From an uncultured Acidimicrobiales bacterium (GTDB taxonomy: Bacteria; Actinomycetota; Acidimicrobiia; Acidimicrobiales; Aldehydirespiratoraceae): a stretch of 64,000 bases of DNA. Positions 59,972 through 64,000 of this stretch are shown piece after piece (positions within the stretch are counted from its first letter, which is position 1; every line of letters begins with the position of its first letter). The stretch lies in assembly GCA_951812975.1 (NCBI GenBank), contig CATOTC010000001.1, forward strand, positions 831,001 to 895,000. The letters are read 5' to 3'. The position numbers and the translations under genes were made by a program. The notes beneath the pieces were generated by a model that was given only the letters and a program-made list of their open reading frames with translations, did not search any database and had not been told where the DNA came from.

Positions 59972-61906
59972 TCACGGCTGTGTTGTGTCATCGCCCGTTT
60001 GTTGAGTGTTCTGGTTCGGTGAACCCGCCCACAAGTGGTATCCCGAGAAATCTCGCGTAAGGGCCCAAACAACATAGGCTGCATGGCCGGGTTCCAGGTG
60101 ATGAAGTTCTATCCATTGTTGGCTTAAAGAATTAGGGCTGGACATTGGTGTGATCTCAAGGACGTCGATCACGCGCTTATGTCCTTCTGAATCATACTCG
60201 TACTCTGCTGCGAAGATTGTGAGATTTTCGACGGTTTGGTTTGAAGAAGCTTCTGCGAGCCTTGGGTGTTCTCTGGATGCTTCGATCGTGATACTCATTT
60301 CCTGGGTACTCCAAATGTCGTCGCGTTCGTAAACATCTTCAGGATAAATCTGACCCTTGAATATCTCTTCTGGGTAGTATGACTTGAACTCATCACTGGG
60401 ACTAGTATCACCAAGCTTAACCAGCTCTGTCTCTTCGTCGATTCGTGGTGACCCACGCATAATCTGCTCCGTTTCTTCGAAGCGTAATGACCGTGACAGG
60501 TCGATTGTTGGTGACAGGTCAGCGGTGACTTGAAAACCAATTTCTGATGGATCGTTCGTGCCGGTCCAGCCTTCGATCTCGAACGGCATCGCCTCGCCGG
60601 GTTGTATCGTCAACACAAACGGCCATTCAAGCACGACACCGGAAGGATCAACCACAGTCACAGCCGCGTCGTGTGCCCACAACCTCCACGAACGATTCTT
60701 CACTAACCCGCGCACGACACCATCGATCACGGTCACCGAGTCATCCAATACAACCAACTCATCAGCCCGTAAACCGAGGTCGATGGCCCGCATTCCAGTT
60801 GTGCCCATAGGAGGCCCGTATTGTCGCCAGGGGTAAACACCTACATCTTTCAAGTAAAACTCCTTATCGTCTTCTAGAGACTGAATCGCCGCTTCGACAT
60901 CTCTTTGCGCTCGCAAAGGCCCTCTATAAGTGATATACACATATCTGCGTCGTTCCCACCCCACATCCTCACAGCTCACATTGTTGGCTTCTGCCCAAGC
61001 CGCTGCAACCGAAGACTCCGGGCGTTCATCAAACCCCGCCAGATAGGCATTCAACGCAACCCTGTCGTCTGTCCCGAAACACCACCAACGCCCACTGAAA
61101 GCCTCAGCCTCAGCGTCGCTGCAGATAATATACTCGGACCTGCGTTCATTGTCGATAGAAGCCCTCGAGTCCGAATCGATGAACACACTGTAATCAATAT
61201 CACTACCCGACCCATCCCAAAACTCACCTTGCATCGCTACAAGCGCCTCGTGATCGTTGCACATGTCCAACACCTGACCCACCCAAGGATCCCACCTCGC
61301 CGTCAAATAGTCACTCGGCGGCACCAACGGTCCGCCCTCCTGTAACGGATCGACACCCACATAACGCAAACATTTCGGACCCGGAAAACCACACACCGGA
61401 TACACACCGCTCTCACCATCAACAACCACATTCCCCTCCAAATCCACAATCACACCATCAAACACAACATTCCCCACACCATCCAACACCACACCCGCCT
61501 CACCATCCAAACCACCAGAAACCAACACACCATCTGAATCAACCACAACCACCACACCACCCCCGACACCAGCATCATCGTCAAAAGGCCCACCAACACC
61601 AGAACCCGCTCCACCATCACCATCCCCGGGCACCATCACACTACCCTCATCAAATCCCAACAGATCCAGGTCATCACTCGACCCACCCGAACCGTCACCA
61701 ACACCAGGCAACCCCAAACCCTCAGGATCGTTCAACCCACTCGAACCACCATCACCATCAATGAAAGGCGACAGACTCTGGTCTTCAACCTCACCGAACG
61801 AAACAACCGGAACCTCACCCTGAGACTCGTCATTGCCACAAGCCACAACCGGAAACAACACCACTACCACAAAACCAACCCTCACAAAAAGGGTAGAACT
61901 GCTCAT
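59972..61906 (-). CDS. Large lipoprotein with Gly/Asp-rich repeat region
   Basis: A 644-residue lipoprotein: signal VRVGFVVVVLFPVVACGNDES with lipobox VAC. Mature residues to about 180 are strongly Gly/Asp/Val-rich and repetitive (VVVDSDGVLVSGGLDGEAG, VVFDGVIVDLEGNVVVDG), resembling a calcium-binding or extended stalk sequence, not a canonical RTX nonapeptide. The C-terminal 450 residues are not recognised. It lies 60 nt after the large secreted protein and before the prepilin gene. Confidence 0.65.
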   Translation of the reverse strand: MSSSTLFVRVGFVVVVLFPVVACGNDESQGEVPVVSFGEVEDQSLSPFIDGDGGSSGLNDPEGLGLPGVGDGSGGSSDDLDLLGFDEGSVMVPGDGDGGAGSGVGGPFDDDAGVGGGVVVVVDSDGVLVSGGLDGEAGVVLDGVGNVVFDGVIVDLEGNVVVDGESGVYPVCGFPGPKCLRYVGVDPLQEGGPLVPPSDYLTARWDPWVGQVLDMCNDHEALVAMQGEFWDGSGSDIDYSVFIDSDSRASIDNERRSEYIICSDAEAEAFSGRWWCFGTDDRVALNAYLAGFDERPESSVAAAWAEANNVSCEDVGWERRRYVYITYRGPLRAQRDVEAAIQSLEDDKEFYLKDVGVYPWRQYGPPMGTTGMRAIDLGLRADELVVLDDSVTVIDGVVRGLVKNRSWRLWAHDAAVTVVDPSGVVLEWPFVLTIQPGEAMPFEIEGWTGTNDPSEIGFQVTADLSPTIDLSRSLRFEETEQIMRGSPRIDEETELVKLGDTSPSDEFKSYYPEEIFKGQIYPEDVYERDDIWSTQEMSITIEASREHPRLAEASSNQTVENLTIFAAEYEYDSEGHKRVIDVLEITPMSSPNSLSQQWIELHHLEPGHAAYVVWALTRDFSGYHLWAGSPNQNTQQTGDDTTQP

Positions 61907-61966
61907 CGAAACGATCCAGACACAGTCAAATAGTAAGTAACACCCATATCCTGCATCAAGCTTCGG

Positions 61967-64000
61967 CTAATCTTCATCATCGTTATCGGCCATTTCACAG
62001 TCATCGCACACTTCTACACCAACGCCGCCTACCGTGTCCACATACCACCACTTGTCGGTACGGGTCAGACCCACACCATCAATGACTCGCAGGTTGTGTC
62101 CTTTCGGAACAGCGGCAATGATGTCAGAACCCGACGGAACTGAACCCCCGCTGAACACACACTCATGGTCAAGATCTTTAAATGCAACATACTTGTACAA
62201 CCCTCCGGCTTTTAAGAGGATGAGTGAATCGGCTGGAAGGGGCTGCGAACTGCTTGAACCAGGCCATTGTTGTGTGAACGAAATAAACGGGCAAGCGAGC
62301 GGGCTGATCCCGGGGTATTCGGGGATGCCCATCTCAGTCCCGCTCCACCATTTGCCTTGCGCGTTCTTCATGTCGTACAAGAAACAATCGAACGCGGCTC
62401 CTCCCGTGCTCCACTTGCATTTGCGTGGTCTGACCCCGCCAGCACGGTCCGCGTAATCGTCGTCAACTGTCAAGTACAAGCGAACGTCCAACGATGGCCT
62501 CGTCAACGGAAACGCGTCACCCGCAATAACATCCAGGAACGTGTTGTAACACTTGACCCCAACCACAGCATTTGTCTTGCAACCATGCCAAGGTTTTAAT
62601 GCAAGCATAAATTTCTGGAGCGTTTCAACGCCTGATGCTTTACAGTATTCTTTAAGAAAGATATCGGCTGCTCTGGCGGCGCCGGTCATCGAGTGTGCTC
62701 TCTCGGCATGGTTCAGGCCGCTACCGTTCGCGTCGTCGATCTGCCATAAACCTATACCTGCATGCCAGAACGCCCGGACGTTCCCTGCAGCGGTGTAGAA
62801 CGAATACAACGGCAGATGAACTGACTCCGTCAGCTGGCCGGCGGTCCAGTCGGACCTGCCCACGTTCATCAGTGCGTGAGGGCCGGAACCCCGCAGTTCG
62901 TTGGTCGAGATCGCCAACAGCAACGCGACCAGTCGGTTACGGGTCAGCTGATATTGGGTAGGAACATTCGCTGCACAGTTGTGAAAGTCCCTGTCCAATG
63001 CGTTCTGGGCGGCTTTCATGATCCCTTCGAGCGCTCCCGCGGCCACCGGATACACTTTCTGGCCCGGTGGAACCTCTGTGGCCTTGATGCTGTCGAACCC
63101 GGTCCCGCCCAACGCTGCGGCACTCAACGTGAAATGCCCTGTTTGGAGCGCTTCAACGGTTGTGACTTCTATCGTGTACCTCCCAGGGGTCAGTAGATAT
63201 GTGTCATCTGAAACAGCAGTGATCACCGTGCCGCTTGGGTCACCAGCCGTTGGCGGACCGCTCAGTTTCTTGATCACAGTCAACTTCAGGCGTGGATCTT
63301 TTGAGGTGTCAGGATCCGCGTAAACGGAGATCGTCACGTCTGAGTTCGTGGTGAATCTGAATTTGTTCGCGTAGTGACGGGTAAAAGTATCGCCGAGTAC
63401 TGATGACAAACAAGGTTCTATATCCGACACCGGTAACCAGCCGTCATAGAAAACATACTCCGGTTCCAAAGTGAAATCCGGGTTCGCTACCAGTTCCAAC
63501 GTACGTACGCAATCAACAGTCTCATCCTCAGCTCCAGTCACAATGAAATCGGCGGTTGCAAAATCAAAATTATACGGTCCTTCAGTACAAACCACAGACA
63601 CGGTGACTGCACCCGCCGTTGGTTTCGTAACCTCAAGTTCCCGCGACGGTCCCAACTTGTCGAGCCACTCCAGCGTCACATCATCGCTCCCAGGACCCTT
63701 TATAGGATAACATAGCGCTGAGGACGGTTCGACGGTAAACCCGCCAGCTAAAGGACTCGGACCCGAAACCCCATCAAAACCGGTGATCTCCACCATCGGC
63801 GTACGCGCAGTGAACACCGCATACTCCGTGCTCACATGACGAGCATGCCAACACTTCAACTGCACAGTCACCGACCCGATCCCAGTCGTCTCCACCGAAA
63901 CCTCCCGTATCGCCCCGGAGTTATCACTCAACGACACAGTCGCCGCAATCCCCGAAGAACGCGACGCCCAACACTTCGCCGAAAATGGCTTCACAGTGAA
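61967..64000 (-). CDS. Large secreted protein with PPC-like and lysozyme-like domains (5' end outside)
   Basis: The frame is open to the right edge (678 codons visible). Order: two Ig-like segments (residues 1-150), a PPC-like domain (about 175-290; YLLTPGRYTIEVTTVEA), then a lysozyme/transglycosylase-like region (about 325-445: RLVALLLAISTNELRGSG, with Glu in place of the catalytic acid, and FWHAGIGLWQIDDANGSG). A Cys-rich C-terminus ends with CDDCEMADNDDED. Predicted to be exported and to act on peptidoglycan; the visible E is inferred, not proven. Confidence 0.65.
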   Translation of the reverse strand, partial: FTVKPFSAKCWASRSSGIAATVSLSDNSGAIREVSVETTGIGSVTVQLKCWHARHVSTEYAVFTARTPMVEITGFDGVSGPSPLAGGFTVEPSSALCYPIKGPGSDDVTLEWLDKLGPSRELEVTKPTAGAVTVSVVCTEGPYNFDFATADFIVTGAEDETVDCVRTLELVANPDFTLEPEYVFYDGWLPVSDIEPCLSSVLGDTFTRHYANKFRFTTNSDVTISVYADPDTSKDPRLKLTVIKKLSGPPTAGDPSGTVITAVSDDTYLLTPGRYTIEVTTVEALQTGHFTLSAAALGGTGFDSIKATEVPPGQKVYPVAAGALEGIMKAAQNALDRDFHNCAANVPTQYQLTRNRLVALLLAISTNELRGSGPHALMNVGRSDWTAGQLTESVHLPLYSFYTAAGNVRAFWHAGIGLWQIDDANGSGLNHAERAHSMTGAARAADIFLKEYCKASGVETLQKFMLALKPWHGCKTNAVVGVKCYNTFLDVIAGDAFPLTRPSLDVRLYLTVDDDYADRAGGVRPRKCKWSTGGAAFDCFLYDMKNAQGKWWSGTEMGIPEYPGISPLACPFISFTQQWPGSSSSQPLPADSLILLKAGGLYKYVAFKDLDHECVFSGGSVPSGSDIIAAVPKGHNLRVIDGVGLTRTDKWWYVDTVGGVGVEVCDDCEMADNDDED

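Overview
The window looks like a high-GC actinobacterial chromosome, plausibly Acidimicrobiia. This is inferred from gene content (DUF1214, PAC2, form II CoxL-type hydroxylase, many SDR and acyl-CoA genes, an actinobacterial-type leuA leader); no rRNA or tRNA gene was seen to confirm it. Most host genes are tightly packed and often share 4-nt ATGA or GTGA overlaps.

Region 1 (1-18.3 kb, nearly all minus strand) is a defence or genomic-conflict island. In transcription order (right to left) it holds a DrmD-like SNF2 helicase whose C-terminal DUF3883 part is cut off by an in-frame TAG; a three-gene operon with a DUF433 regulator and a PIN-like protein; a Fic gene broken by an in-frame TAG; and an overlapping unit of a cytosine-C5 methyltransferase, a double-GHKL (MORC/MutL-like plus histidine-kinase-like) ATPase, a receiver-domain protein and a small ORF. 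Then come a DUF1156 adenine methylase, an orphan Phd/YefM antitoxin and the start of a TSPPY-type DNA methyltransferase that runs off the left edge. The overlapping methyltransferase/sensor/receiver unit is a strong candidate for an undescribed defence or regulatory system.

Region 2 (18.4-50.1 kb) is core and catabolic metabolism: a small CxxC protein with a membrane partner, a PPOX flavoprotein, Pcm, a LuxR response regulator, a LysR regulator with a palindrome in its promoter, two M24 'pita-bread' proteins (the second lacking metal ligands), SDRs, a sulfotransferase, an acyl-CoA dehydrogenase with a MaoC-like hydratase, YqeC, leuA behind a leucine attenuator, PAC2, a three-subunit molybdenum hydroxylase, a cupin/CMD/hydrolase cluster, a thiolase-like protein, an enoyl-CoA hydratase and a four-gene ABC transporter operon. 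A thioredoxin-fold gene at 44.3-45.6 kb has an in-frame TGA exactly where the family has its active-site Cys, followed by a SECIS-like hairpin. With YqeC and the molybdenum hydroxylase nearby, this suggests selenium use.

Region 3 (50.2-64 kb) is a fast-evolving cell-surface region. Two modules point towards each other and have the same gene order: large secreted PPC-domain protein, lipoprotein, type IV prepilin-like protein with a G/LTTLE signature. They meet at a decayed IS3-IS256 pair. A roughly 450-bp duplicate of the 5' end of the ABC ATPase gene lies on both sides of the first module, in direct orientation. The secreted-protein/lipoprotein/prepilin module appears not to match a standard pilus operon and is the second main candidate for a new system.
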